The notes below the pieces were generated by a model that did not search any database, was not told where the DNA came from, and saw only the letters and a program-made list of their open reading frames with translations. A DNA stretch of 64,000 bases from Capillidium heterosporum (taxonomy: Eukaryota > Entomophthoromycota > Entomophthoromycetes > Entomophthorales > Capillidiaceae), in assembly GCA_016630905.1 (NCBI GenBank), contig WBMQ01000003.1, forward strand, positions 930,001 through 994,000. The letters are read 5' to 3'. The position numbers and the translations under genes were made by a program. Of this stretch, positions 44,707-57,792 are shown piece after piece (position 1 is the stretch's first letter; every line of letters begins with the position of its first letter).

Positions 44707-47700
44707 ATTAGAAGCTACCTTTCAATGGCTTTTAATTTCCCTGGTAATATTCTCTAATATTTTGCTCGCCTCACCACCATTTCTTTCTTGCATCTAGATC
44801 AAATATGGATTTAAAAATCAGCCACTCTCCCATTCAGATTTACAGCTTTTAACTGTATACTTTACTAATCTTCAAATCAAGCCCCAGCAGAGCTTTACTT
44901 TTTTTCTTAACAAACTATGGCGTTATCCTAACAACCACTATTTTCATTAAAACTCAATACTTTTCACTTCAAACTATTTTAATATTCGATAGCTCCAAAA
45001 GTCTTTGAAATTTTATGACCCCTGCTTTCACTACCTTTACTGGTACTTACGACGTTATTTCCACCTACTCAATTTTATTTTTACTTTCTTAACCAGTATC
45101 ACCACAAATTTTAGATATTTCACCAGGATTCATCAACCTTTCTCTTATACTTCACTAATCGGAAACATGGGAATCATTTTTAATGAATTTATATATTTTT
45201 TATTTCATTAATTTAGTTTTACTATAAATAAGCCTCTTATAGAAGTTCGTATATGCTATTTTTCTTATAAAGTGGACATTAAACCTTGAGTAAAAGTTTA
45301 TTTTACTAATAGGCGGATAGTGTGTTGAAAAGTGACTAACCTAGCTTTGTAAAGTTTTTATAAGAATTCCTGGGAAGCGACTTAAAGATTCTTTATACTA
45401 AAGATCACATCTTTTGGAAATTCCATGAAGCCTAAGCCATAATCAACTTGTCATAACCCTCAATAGAATATTAAAAGGTGTTAAACTTATAAGCTAAGTT
45501 TTTAGATAAGTATATATTTTATTAGTAGTTGTATATAATATAGTAAAGCTTTATTTTTATAAATAACATACTTTTGTTATAAGTACGGTTATATCTACAA
45601 TATCTAATAAGTATATTACAGAAGAGTTGATCGCTATTAAATTTCATATAATCATAAAACTAAAAAATTTCACATAAAAGCTGGAGTAAAATTCGTACTT
45701 GTATTATCTACTATATGTATTTTTAACTTTATATAAACAAAATATGGAATGGAAAAGTATGAAATAACAACATCGGTAAGTTCTTTCTATTTTAATTGTT
45801 TTTTATATGAATTATACTTATATCTACTCGATATTTAACCTCTACTTTAGTTTAGCTGTAACGGAAAATTTATAATTTTGCTATGCACTCTCATCCAAAT
45901 TATTGAGGTAGTGGGAATTGAAAAACCAAAGATATGTTGATCTGGTTGTAAATTGCTTCAACTTACAATATACCAAAAAGAGAAAGTTGATACCGCTTTG
46001 CAAATGTCCATCAGAATCTTCTAGCTGATCTATCCATTTCTCGTTATCAAGATAAATCCACTAAAAATGACAATCAGATTGTAGAGTGGAAATTTTACAA
46101 TCATGTGTACCATCAAACTTAGAAAGTAGAGCAAAGAATTTATAGAATACGTTCTTGGTAGATACCTTTCAATATATTAAGACATCACCGGGTAAACGCA
46201 GTACCGTCTATTTAAATTGTTTCAAACTCTTGCATAAAGTCGGATATTGTTAGATAGATAAATTGTTTGTTATAGTTGCCTATAGCTTGTATAAATATGT
46301 TTTATAAGGATAGCTATCCTCAGGATATTATTCCAAGTGGAGTTTACATAGATTACACGCAACTAAACTATTACTAACCTACTCTCAAACTGGATAATTT
46401 AAGAACTGAGTTTCTAAAAATGAACATATTGAAGTTCCTTCTTACCATGAACAAAATGAAAATTTCAAGCCTCGTGATCCGAATACTTCTAAAAAAGTAT
46501 TTTGGGTCTGAGTACAATTTAAACTCGTCAAAACTTGAGCTCAAAACTTTTACTAGTATCCTAAATCCACAATGTAGATAAGGTTTATAACTAGCCATAA
46601 GCAGAATATCCTCTTCACTTTCGAAAGTTTAGCATCAGTATATAAAAATCTGCTCATCTATTAGAAAATGGTATTAGGTTTAGATATACCAATTCCCGCT
46701 TACTCTAATTATAATACAGAGAACTTGATCTAAATGGTACAAACTGAAGTTCCATCCCTTGATACATCTATATAGTGATGGGCTTTGATTTTTATTGCAA
46801 CCCATTGCTTGCTAAATGGAACTAATTAGAAATATTTTTTCTGAAGGGCGGTCCAAGAATTTCCTAGAGTTATGCACCCATCTGTACGTATACTTCCATA
46901 GGATAAGATGACTTGGTAATAAAAAAACGGTCATAATGGCATGGATTAGTTATCATTTATTATTCGTATGTAACCTCCTTGTATAACTACTTGAGCATCG
47001 AAACTGATAACCGAAAACTAGGTTATGGTTTATATGCGATTGATAATATTTCAAATTTCCAAGCTTTCTTTTGGCCAAATAGAATTTCCAGTTTCCCAAC
47101 AAGGTTCAGATAGAAGCACTAGTACCGTATTTTTCGGTTCTTTGTTTGGGATCGACCAATCAGTGCTGTACCCTTAAGAGAAATACTTTTATATCACACT
47201 TTATTTCACTAACTTTGAACCGACAAGTAGTAGTATTTTGTATAGTTTTACAAATTGTTTCTATTTCAATGTAAATGGAGGAAGGTAGAGGAAGATGCTA
47301 GCATTATTTCTTTAGCTGGCCAGATTTTAAAAAGTGCATATATATATTTGTAATTCAATCCTAGTTTTCTATATATTAAACATTTAAAGTACTTACATCT
47401 GTTCATAAATTGCCTTTAATAATTAGTGAAACTATATTTTTGAATAGAAAATGTATTTCTTTTTTTAAGTTATAGTACTCCTCTTTTTATATATAAGCTA
47501 CTTCAAAAAGATACAAACAACAAACCTTTAATGAACCGTATTATAACTAAGCATTTTAATTAGTTTAGAACTTTGAGATAAACTCTATCATAAATTTCTA
47601 AATAATGATTGGTTTTATTTAACTTCAATCAATCGAACATATAATGTTTGCTTTATAGAATAGTTGTATCACGTATACATTCAAGCATAATAAAATTTAA

Positions 47701-48528
47701 TATCGTTTGAATAGTTTGATCTTTTAAAAATATCATTTTTTATTCTTGTATGTATTTATTGATATTTTATTAAGCTTGCAGTATGGGAAAGATAGTAATA
47801 CTTATATATAATGAAGTTGTTTCTAATTATTGCAAGAGAAGCCTTTTGATCTTTAGAAAGCGTACAGGTATTTGGTATAAATTATCCAAAGTTCTTTTAT
47901 TTTATATTATATCATTTAGCTATTCGTATATATATATTTAGCTTTATTTTGCTTATTATAGTTCGATATTAGCGTGCCAAATTTTGTATTATAAGTTTGC
48001 CCTATTTCTACCTTTCGAAAGCACAAAGTACTTTTGATTTAACTGCAGAATAAAGTTCCCAACCTATTAATAAGTTTGCAGAAAATTGACCATTAACCGC
48101 AAATTTAGCTGATACTCAAACCTTACTTATAAATCTATGCTACTGGCCAATCGTAACTCGATTATTCTATAATTATATAATTTACATTTGGTTGGAATTT
48201 GACGTCAAAGTTGATTATGCTTAAATGTTGAGTCTAAGTTGATGAGTAAAAGCTGTCAAAAATTCATTACTATACTAAGTTAAACTAAACTTGTTGAATC
48301 AGTTAAAGTGCTGGATACTATTGGATATATATTTTGAAAACTTTAATAACCAGGTAACGCAAGTGACTAATTAGTTGTGAGTAAACTAAAATCCATTGGC
48401 TACAAAGACAACTAACTAGCCACGAGAATAGCTTAATTTATTCATCCCTTTGTGCACAATGCTTATAAATCATAGCAACTTTTATAAATGCTTCAACCTT
48501 AAACTTTTATTCCCAACTCAACTCTTAA
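44707..48528. other. Gene-poor AT-rich stretch between receptor copies E and F
   Basis: About 3.8 kb. The first few hundred bases downstream of copy E resemble the downstream flank of copy A (ATTTCACCAGGATTCATCAA against CATTTCACCAGGATCCATCAA, then TTCTCTTATACTTCACTAAT in both), so the duplicated unit extends beyond the gene. Open frames at 45005-45211 (plus) and 46598-46374 (minus) are unsupported. Confidence 0.45.
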
Positions 48529-49761
48529 ATGGCAGACGTTCAAAATGAAAACGTATTTAGGTACATCTTCCAACAGGTTGTTCCCGTCATCGAGTATAGC
48601 AGCCTTGTCCTTACAACTGTCCCAGTAATTTTGATGAGTATACTATGTAATTTTTCTTGGTACACCATGCACTAAAAATAGTAGTCTGTTATAGAAGGGA
48701 TTTTATAAACCGTATCAGCCTTCGACTTCAAACTGGTATAGCCTTGACCAACTTTTTCAACCATATTATCAATATTTTGTACTCTAAAACACATGCTGGG
48801 CCGACATGCGAGCTCCTAGAGTTTTACAGCGTATTCGGAAAGGATTTTTACTGTTTTTTAAACATAGCGATAGCAGTCAACCTTCAACTGACTTTTATTA
48901 ACAAAGTAGAGTTCAATTCCAACTGGGAATACTGTTATTGGTTCGTTTCAATTATACTGGCCTTCGTTCTATCAGTCCCACCTTACTGTAAGTTGATACT
49001 TTTACTGCCCTAATTAGTTTAGTACTAGGAGTATTTGGTAAAAATGAGTATGAGATTTGCTATATAAGTGCAAAATATCCTTACCACTATTCTTTAAATT
49101 TTTTCCTTACGGTGCTTGTCATGTTCGTGACCATGGTTTATTGCTTTTTTATAGCTCTTATAGTTATAGTTAAGCTTAGAAGATATATCAAGGAGATCAC
49201 TCTTGTTAATATCAATTCGGAAGGGAAGTAACACTATAGATATCTCAGAACAGCTAAAATTTATTAAAAAGTTGATCCTAGGAATGTATTTTTGAAAATT
49301 TAACTATATAGTAACGATTCATTAGCTCCCTTTACCCTATTGTTTGCTTTTTCTGTCTAAGTGGATCCGTCGTAAAAAGTTTAGCTAATTTATGTGGCTA
49401 CAATAGCGATACACTTTTAATTTGGGCTGGTCTTGGAAATGGTAAACTTTGATTGATCTGATATGGCTAATATACGAAGCTTCAATTGGAATATTTAGTT
49501 GCATAGCATTTCTTCTTGATCCTACACTTCAAATGGCTATTGTACAGTGCTTTAAAGATGGTAATGAGAAAGTCCCTTTTGTAATTTTCGATGACGATTA
49601 CTGCGAAGGTAATTAATATATATACCCTTTGTACTAACATATATCTAGTGGAGTTAATGGGAGTTGATGAATTATGTCAGAATTCTCAGGAAGAGGTACA
49701 AGGCATTGATGAGGAATTGACATTTAAGGCAGATTTAATTAACGATACTAAAATATTTTAG
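48529..49761 (+). pseudogene. 7TM receptor-like copy F, intact except for one frameshift
   Basis: Exons are 48529-48646 (118 nt), 48682-48987 (306), 49023-49285 (263), 49326-49441 (116), 49480-49608 and 49649-49761. All splice sites and phases match copy A. The only lesion I see is one extra base around 49226-49232 in the third inner loop (GAAGGGAAGTAACACT). The frame stops at TAA as read; with one G fewer it would continue into the conserved LKFIKKLIL segment. Membrane segments, the two outer cysteines and LLDPTLQMA in TM7 are kept. The tail is long and acidic (QEEVQGIDEELTFK). It is either a young pseudogene, an assembly error in a short G-run, or a strain polymorphism. Confidence 0.7.
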
Positions 49762-52520
49762 GCTTCATAGCAAAACTTTTGAATTTAATAAACTTTAATT
49801 TTCCATGTGCTTCTATTACCAATCACTGAAGGCTCTTGTAGTCATCAGTCAATAAAGCAAATGAATCCTCTAGCCTATAGTTAAGATAATAGCTTTAGCT
49901 CTATATTTAGTTTAAATAGATCTATAGAAACTCTACAATTATATGATTTGATAATAGCAATTTTATAGCTTTAAATTAAAAACTGTATACAACTTCGTAA
50001 TTGGCTTTAACCAATAAGTATGTAAGAATTAGCACATTTTACTATATTAGATTCGTGCCACTTACTTTCAAGACACAATTCTGACATAGCAATGGCACAT
50101 TTCATGCCGACTTTGCCTTAAATGGATTTCTGATGGCAGGGACATTTATTGAAAAAGCTTAGTTTATTAGAAATTAGGAACTATGTTTGTTAATGGGAAC
50201 ATCTCATTTTATAATCCTAAAAGTGTATAATGTACTATTATTGGAGAGTCAAAATGTATAGTGGAGATACAATTTAATAATAAACTTAAAAAATAGTAAG
50301 CTATCTGATTTGAGTGCACTGATGAACAATATGTCAAATTAACTTTTATATTTTAAACTCAAAATATATATGTACAATTTAGTTTATATAAGCATATATA
50401 CAAAGTAGCGTAACTAGTTTTGTTAAACAAGTTGGCTAAATTAGCCTTCGTAATACCCTGTGATTGCAAAAATACAGTTATAACATTAGTTAGATTTTTC
50501 AGCAACTCGAACGAAAATTATTGCTTATAAAAGTTAACTCTATTCCTAGATATTAGCTTCAATAAATTATGGTTAACTATTCTTCTACAAATAAATAAAA
50601 TTTTTGAAATTTGACTATAAGTATCTATACTTGATCTAATTTGTGAATCTTTAAGCTTTTACAAAATATTTATATCAGATTTTTCTATTTTTTTAAATCA
50701 TTTCTATCTTGTAATCATACATTTAGTTTTTCAATCTATAAATTTTATTCCAAGTAGATTTGCTTTTACTGAGATATCATCATAGAATTAGATTTTATTC
50801 AAACCATTCTACCATACATTATTTAACGTATTTCGATTTTTAATAGCATTACATTTAGGTTTTTAAGATTAGAGTTGGCCTGGCTACTGCTATATTAGTT
50901 TAATATGTAAACGAAAACCAATTATAAAACTTATCATAGCAGTACTTACCATAATAATGACTACAGTATAGAACCCTTCAGTCGCACTGTTTACTACTTT
51001 ATAGTTGCACAAAAGTATAAATACAATTAAAGTCGCCAATTTGAATACTGAATAAGATAGAATGATCATTGTTGTAAAGCTCTAGAAATCGATATGAATT
51101 TATTGTAAAGACATAGTTTCATTATAAACTAAACATAGCATTAACTATATATTTAAAATTTAATATAATATAATCAATGTTGATGATGAGTTTTTAGGAA
51201 TTCAGTCAAGGCTTGGAAGCAGTGGTCCATATTTATTGTAATGTAATTTTCCTATAGTATATCCCCTGGTATTGCTTCAATACAGTAGTTTTAATGAATA
51301 TATAGCCCTACAAATAGTGGATATACTAACCAACTGCATCCGATTTTATATAGTAGGGGTTGATATGATAAAACAGGAGAAGCAGAAATGAAAGAGGTTT
51401 TTAAATCATTAATACGTGTCTTTCGAACTATATATTTATACTTTGTGAATATTTTGTTTGTTTATTTTTAAAATCTCTTGGTTTTTATTGAATTCTAAAT
51501 TAAATATATTCTAGCATATATTTAACTTTGAAATTAAGCTATATTTAATTTAGAATGGAGTAACATAGTTTCTTGGAAACTTTACAATGCCATTCTGAAT
51601 TAATCGACATATATTAGTATAGCTATATATGCAAACATAAATTACAATAGATAAGCTGTTACACTAATTCAATACAGTTTAAATATGAGCTGGGGTATGT
51701 AAAGTTTGAAGAAATATTTTCAAAGTACTTTAAAGCACTCTTTAAAACCCATAGTTTCGTACTCAAAGTGATACTATTTTACCGGTAAAAAGCAAATTAG
51801 AAGTGTATTTGATTGGAATTGACTACAATAGACGTTCTAAAACTATTATGCCAGCCTTAATTTGATAGCCATTATTCTAGCTTATTATTGAAGACCCTTT
51901 TAGCCTATCCATCCAGAAATTACCTATTGTAGATCCATACTAAATTGACGTTATTTACAGAATAATTTTTCGCTAATGGAAATATGTGTCTTGATATCAA
52001 CTGAAATTCCAAGCATATATATAATTTTCTGATACATTAAAGTGGTATATGGGATCAAGGAAACAGTTTACACTAGGTAGATATATTAGAATTTTATATA
52101 TGTAAGATATCCCGTAATGGTTTACGCCAAATATTTCCTAAGAGTGCCAGATCATCAGTATTTAATCTTATAGAAGTGACATAGTCCTTTATTATAATAT
52201 ACTAAAAAGGTCAATGACTTACAGCTATTGTGCACCTAAACTCTTGAAAACAAAGATTTGAAGATTATCGGTCTAACTTCCAAAAAGCTACAAGCGAGTT
52301 CAAATGGATGGGTCGATACTATATATGCTATCGAATTTACAGTTATAGCATATACTCTTACCTGGGTACGTTTAAACTTCATACCATTATTTCAAGTATC
52401 TAAGTGTGGTTATAAGAAGTTGGATATTACTATCAAACTATATGAAAATTGAAATAAGTTTATTTTCAACACTTGTAAAATAAAAATTTTGGGAATGCAG
52501 TTCTATCGGAGCTAGCACGG
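49762..52520. other. Gene-poor AT-rich stretch
   Basis: About 2.7 kb with no supported gene. An open frame of 64 codons at 52258-52452 lies in the 3' flank of the aquaglyceroporin gene and shows no motif. Confidence 0.4.
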
Positions 52521-53558
52521 CTAGACCTGAGTGTTAACCTCAGCGGCCAAGTCCTCACTCCTCATACCGAGAGGTGGGGGTACTACGGCATCGTATAAGA
52601 CAATACCAAAGATGGCGCCAACGAAGGGGGCGATTAAAGGAACCCAGAAGTAGTAGTCGGAAGCTGTAAAGGGGTCGGTACCCCAGCCAGCTGCTAAGGT
52701 GAATAGCCTAGGACCCAAGTCACGGGCTGGGTTGATGGCAAACCCAGTTAACCAACCGGTAGTCATACCAATAGCAGTGATAACTCCACCAACCGCAATT
52801 GGGGCCATCCAAGAAGGAGTACCATGTCTCGCATCAGTCACGGTGAGGACGCCTAAGATCAACAAAGCGGTGCTTACTAACTCGATGAAGAAGGCAAAGT
52901 AAGTGGGGACATAGGGGGCAGGGTAGGTAGCAAATATACCAGCTGTAGCGAACTCACCAACCGTCTGACGGATACCACCGTCAAAGTTGTTGATGGCGGG
53001 GTAGTTACACAACATGATGAGACAGGACGCTACAAACGCACCTAGAAGCTGGCTAAAGAAGTAACCTGGGACCTTGGACCAGGGAAACTTACGGAACAAA
53101 GCGTTGGCCAAAGTGATGGCCGGGTTGAGGTGGGCCCCGGATGATGGGGCGGCGATGTAAACACCCAACATGAGACCAAGTCCGAAACCTAAGTTGATAG
53201 TCAGGTAACTTGAGCCTTTGGCGGCTGGGTTGAGGATGCCTTGGGCTACTGCACCATCACCGATGAGGACTAAAAGCAAAGTCCCGATGAATTCAGCTAG
53301 GTAGCAACTGATATTGCGGTGAAAACGTTGGGCCGAACTGAGGTGGCGGTCATCGATGTCGTGAATATTCAAGTGGCTGGCTTCCTTGTTCTTACGGTTG
53401 TAGTCGGTCACTGTTAACTCAGAGCGCCCGGCATGAGAACTTACTTCGTTGACGGCTCTATTTAACTGAGGGTGGGGTTTCTGGTTGGGTACTAAATAGT
53501 CCCCAGTTACCTGCAGGTCTTCGCTGTCGACTAATGGTTTAGTAACTTTATTACTCAT
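52521..53558 (-). CDS. Aquaglyceroporin (MIP family), 345 aa, intronless
   Basis: Channel for glycerol and water in the plasma or internal membrane. A long polar N-terminus (residues 1-82) precedes six membrane segments. The two pore motifs are NPA at 145-147 (GAHLNPAITLA) and NPARD at 276-280 (GFAINPARDLGPR). Asp right after the second NPA-Arg is the mark of glycerol-conducting members rather than strict aquaporins. The family entry motif is seen in AEFIGTLLLVLIGDGAVAQ. The C-terminal tail is short (about 20 residues). Length and layout fit fungal aquaglyceroporins. A TATTTAAA box lies 43 nt upstream of the ATG (53608-53601, minus). GC content is clearly above the surroundings, typical of the conserved genes here. 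Confidence 0.93.
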   Translation of the reverse strand: MSNKVTKPLVDSEDLQVTGDYLVPNQKPHPQLNRAVNEVSSHAGRSELTVTDYNRKNKEASHLNIHDIDDRHLSSAQRFHRNISCYLAEFIGTLLLVLIGDGAVAQGILNPAAKGSSYLTINLGFGLGLMLGVYIAAPSSGAHLNPAITLANALFRKFPWSKVPGYFFSQLLGAFVASCLIMLCNYPAINNFDGGIRQTVGEFATAGIFATYPAPYVPTYFAFFIELVSTALLILGVLTVTDARHGTPSWMAPIAVGGVITAIGMTTGWLTGFAINPARDLGPRLFTLAAGWGTDPFTASDYYFWVPLIAPFVGAIFGIVLYDAVVPPPLGMRSEDLAAEVNTQV

Positions 53559-53600
53559 TATTTAATCTTATCTCACGAGACCTTTTGGCTTGGTGTTAGG

Positions 53601-53608
53601 TTTAAATA
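53601..53608 (-). promoter_or_regulatory. TATA-like box of the aquaglyceroporin gene
   Basis: TATTTAAA on the minus strand, 43 nt before the start codon, in the same position range as the tyrosinase TATA boxes. Confidence 0.5.
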
Positions 53609-55132
53609 GTTGCCCTGACCTATTGAACTGAAATCATCGTCCTAATATCGAACATCCTGTCTTAAAGCAATTATCTACCAAAAGGAAACTGGTTCAAGCA
53701 TATAATTCTGGATAAAAGCAATTCAATCTAAAGATTTTCCTAGTAAGCTAACGAATAACCTTTTTATAAATCAACCGAAACGATGGAGCCAATAGCATTT
53801 GGTGAATTGCTGGAGAATAGAGGCATATGCTTGAAGGGATGAAAGGAATAGAGATTATAAAGGTACGGGCACAAGCATAACTATAAAAATAAATACATAC
53901 ATCACCCAACATTCTTTAACGGGTTGCTATAATGTACGCTTGATCGCGTTGTCGGTACCATTGGTCAAACTTTGGAATACCTACTATAAATATACGACTC
54001 CCTTATCTATTCTACAGCACCTGCTTTGGATTTGAAACCTAATTTTATGCGACTCTGCAACCCTCTGTCCATGTACAAAGTGTTTACGATGGAAGGAGTT
54101 CTTACGTCACCAAATGAAACACTATTATCGTAATTTTGCACCCATCAAAGGTTTAGTATCCATTAGTTGTTGGAAACACCCCTCAGACTGCTACCACTAA
54201 TTTTGACTCGGACTTAAATTTATATAGTATCTTATTCATATATACTGAGGGACATTTATAAGTTTGAATGTAAAAACTCTCCCAGGATTTCTGAACAGAG
54301 CTCTATACTCGGCAACTTGGAATTCCAACCCAACATTCTACTTAGAAACCTAGTATTCAAGCGTCGGGTGGAACTACCTTTGTTATATTTTTCTACCGTT
54401 ATTAAGGATAATAGGAAGGTCGGACCGACTTTTGATTGAAATTTGGAACTCCACACTTCATTCATCTACTTTAGTTTGCAAAGTTGGTAGATCATAAGCT
54501 TAAAAATTTACAGATGCTTCAAAAGTTGAGATAGGGAACTTTCAATTTTGAAGATTGATTTATGATATTTGAAATAAATTAACATGGAACGAAACTTTCT
54601 AGCACTTTTTTAAAGTCAAAATGTTTATTCTATCTTGCACTTCAAAGCAAAAGTCTAATAATATAGCCATCTATTTTTTAAAGTTGAAATGGAGATGCCT
54701 AGATATAAAGCATTTAACTCAAATAGTAACTAATTCTTGTAGATATATACTTGTATTATACTGATATAAATATATACCTAAATTCATATAGTTTCGGTTT
54801 CTAGCTACTGGTTTAACTGATATATACATCCACATTTGCCAGCCTTCAATCAGACAAACTCAATGATCATTCCAATTAGCTTTTACAATCCAATAATAAT
54901 TTTACATTTGGAACAAATCCATCAATTTCTGTGCCAAAGCTTGAAAATCCACGAATTAGGTCCAACTTCCTACAAAAATTGTTGATACTAACTCAGCTTA
55001 CCAGAAACGTAACGCTTTGCCTAATCTGGTATACCAGCATCAATTCAACCCAATGATATCACTTCAAAAATGGCCAAACAAAGTTCAACTTAGAAAGGAG
55101 GAGTTACAAGAGCCTATCTCAAATAGAATACA
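53609..55132. other. Intergenic between aquaglyceroporin and LRRC40-like genes
   Basis: About 1.5 kb of AT-rich DNA containing both divergent promoters. A 69-codon open frame at 54465-54256 (minus) has no support. Confidence 0.4.
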
Positions 55133-57132
55133 ATGAAGCCTTGGCAACAACCCAAGAGTAAACGACAGTCCACCAACAGCCCTTTCAACAACGTCGATTT
55201 TTTAGATGGAAGTGGTAGTAGTGACGGTACTGCTATCAAAAAGTTTATAGAGGCGAACTTGAGCGGCGGTAAGTATTTGCAAATGAATATCTGATTTTAA
55301 ATTTCAACTATCTAGGGCAAATTATTTTGAACAACAGGCATCTGAAGGAGGTCCCCAATGTACTATACAAGTACTACAGAGCTGAAGAGCGTGAAGCTGA
55401 CTTGGACTTGGAGGAAGACAGTAAGATAAAGTGGTGGGAGATTCCCGCTTTGACCAAACTGTTTTTAGCCGACAACAGTATAAATGAATTGACGGATAAA
55501 TTTTGCAGTACGTTTACCGAGTTGGTGAGCCTCGACGTAAGTATGTGTATATTGTTTGTATTTAAACTTTTTGGAATTAGCTACACAACAACCAATTTTC
55601 GACATTACCTTCAAGCCTTCAAACTTTGGTGAACCTGACAACTCTAAATCTAGCACGTAATCAATTCAGTGAGATGCCGAGCTGTGTACTGAATTTGAAT
55701 TTGCACGATTTAAACCTAAGCCACAATCAGTTGGTGAAAGTAAATATCGGTTCTGAAAGCAACGTTGGTTTAAAAGCACTTACCAAATTGGATCTATCCA
55801 ACAACCAACTGATCCAAGTTGCCAATTTGAACCACCTTACCAGCTTAAAGCAACTGAATGCCAGTCATAACAAGCTACAAGCACTGGACCCAACTTCCAA
55901 TCAGATGGAGATGCTCGAGTTCTTGGACCTCAGCTTCAACAACCTGAGCGTCATCCCTGGCTTCGCTACTGATACCGACCAAACTAACTTACCCAACTTA
56001 AAGACGCTACTAGCTAATCGCAACAAGATCCATAAGCTGGAAGGCAGTTCAATTCAAAGCTTACCCAAGCTGATGACTATTAACTTAAACGACAACTTTA
56101 TCGCCTCTATTGATAACATGGACATTATCTGTCCCAACCTGACTCACTTCAGCTTATCCAACAATCGGATTCAGACCTTCCCGCCCTCCTTGCTAAAATT
56201 AAACAAACTAATCAACTTAGATATAGCCAACAACCAACTAACTCGTATCCCGAACCAGCTGGCTAATTTAATCCATTTGAAGGCGTTGAGTTTGCATGGT
56301 AACGTCCTCCGCAATATCCCCAAATTCGACACCACCGAGCAGTTCCTCTTTGCGCTTAAGGGTCGCTTGGAGAAGGAAGAGGCAGCTAACCCACAAGGTA
56401 GATGATTTTTATATAAACCAACTAACGTTTTGCTTAGATAATGGTAATAATCAGAGCACTACCACCTCACCCCCACCCCAGGTCAAGGTCGAAGGCTCCC
56501 AACTCAGCTACATCAAAGCTCAACTAACGACCGATGATCTCAACGCCAAGCTAGCTACGCTAGACCTCATAGACCCCATCCTCAAGCTCGAGCTGAAAGG
56601 CAATCTCCTCACCACCATACCTCAGTTTCCCGACTTCCTCTATCAAACATTAGTCACTTTGGATCTCAGTAACAACCAATTGACTCAAGTTACTTTCAGC
56701 CAGCCCATGCCCAACCTCAAGACCCTGAATCTCAGTAACAACAAATTGACCCAGTTCCCGTTCGCTGACGTCCCCAATGGCAACACCCTCACCCCTAAGT
56801 TGACTGACCTCAACGTCAGCTTTAACCGTATCACCACTTTACCTGACCTACCCCTAGTTGACAGCCATATGCCCAATCTGGACACGCTAAGTTTGCAGAA
56901 CAACAAGATCCAGCAATTAGATTTAGGGCTCTCCTTCATCAAAGGGATCTTTGTCCTCGATCTCAGCAACAACGATATTGCCAATTTGCCTGCCGACCTA
57001 GTAGCTGGTGATTGTAACTTGCAATCGGTTATGCTTTTGGGCAACCGTATTAAATTCCCTAGGTACAACATCTTGGAGAAAGGAGGTCCGGCCGTCGTAG
57101 AATATTTGAGAGCTAGGGTTGCCACGCTATAA
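55133..57132 (+). CDS. LRRC40: LRRC40-type leucine-rich-repeat protein (four exons, 622 aa)
   Basis: Exons are 55133-55268, 55316-55536, 55581-56397 and 56438-57132, with introns of 40-47 bp and phases 1,0,1. The 622-aa product is close to human LRRC40 (about 602 aa). The family layout is visible: a short N-terminal region, then GQIILNNRHLKEVPNVLY, a WWEIPALTKLFLADN segment, and about 20 LRRs of the LxxLxLSxNxLxxxP type. These are split by a non-repeat linker at the exon 3/4 junction (Ser/Thr/Pro-rich TTTSPPPQ). The C-terminal cap is MLLGNRIKFPRYNILEKGG...EYLRAR, very like the animal LRRC40 terminus. There is no signal peptide or membrane segment, so it is cytosolic. The molecular role is not well defined in any organism; a scaffold is a guess. 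Confidence 0.88.
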
Positions 57133-57792
57133 TGACTGAGTAAGGAATAAACATCTACCTTTCTTTTATTTTGAGTTAATGGTATGGATGATACGGTAAT
57201 TAAAATTTATAATTGTATAGGCTTTGTCTACTGGTTTATATGACGCTTTTAAACTAAGTGTTACCAAAAATGAAACGAAAATTACAATATGGGTTGCATA
57301 TTCTCTTTATAGTTTAAGGATAGCACTATATTGCTTCTAGTCAATGCCAAATTTAACCTGAGTCCTGGGATCTAAGTTCAGGTTGGATACACATATTCCA
57401 TATTGCAACAAGACAACTATACAGGGTCTAAATATTTAAAAGTCTCAAAAGGTAAGAGTATGATGTTATCAAGTACTATAAAAGCATATAGTCGAAAATG
57501 TAATAAAAAACTATACATTATTCGTTAAGCTTTATGTCTAATAACTTTAATGTTCTAATAAACAGTGTAGGAAACAAAGATACGTACTAACAAATCGACA
57601 ATGGGGTACTATTCAACCAGGATAGAAATGCCTTGAACTTAACTATACAATAAAGATCTGCCGTTGGTAAAGCAAATTATATATAAATTTAACAATATAA
57701 AACCACTATCAAGTTCGAGAAATATGATCTATATAGCTTACAGATAAGCACTTGTATAAAATTAAAGTAGTATATTGGAAATCTAGTTTTGT
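57133..57792. other. Intergenic between convergent LRRC40-like and p24 genes
   Basis: AT-rich 3' flanks. No gene or repeat seen. Confidence 0.4.
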
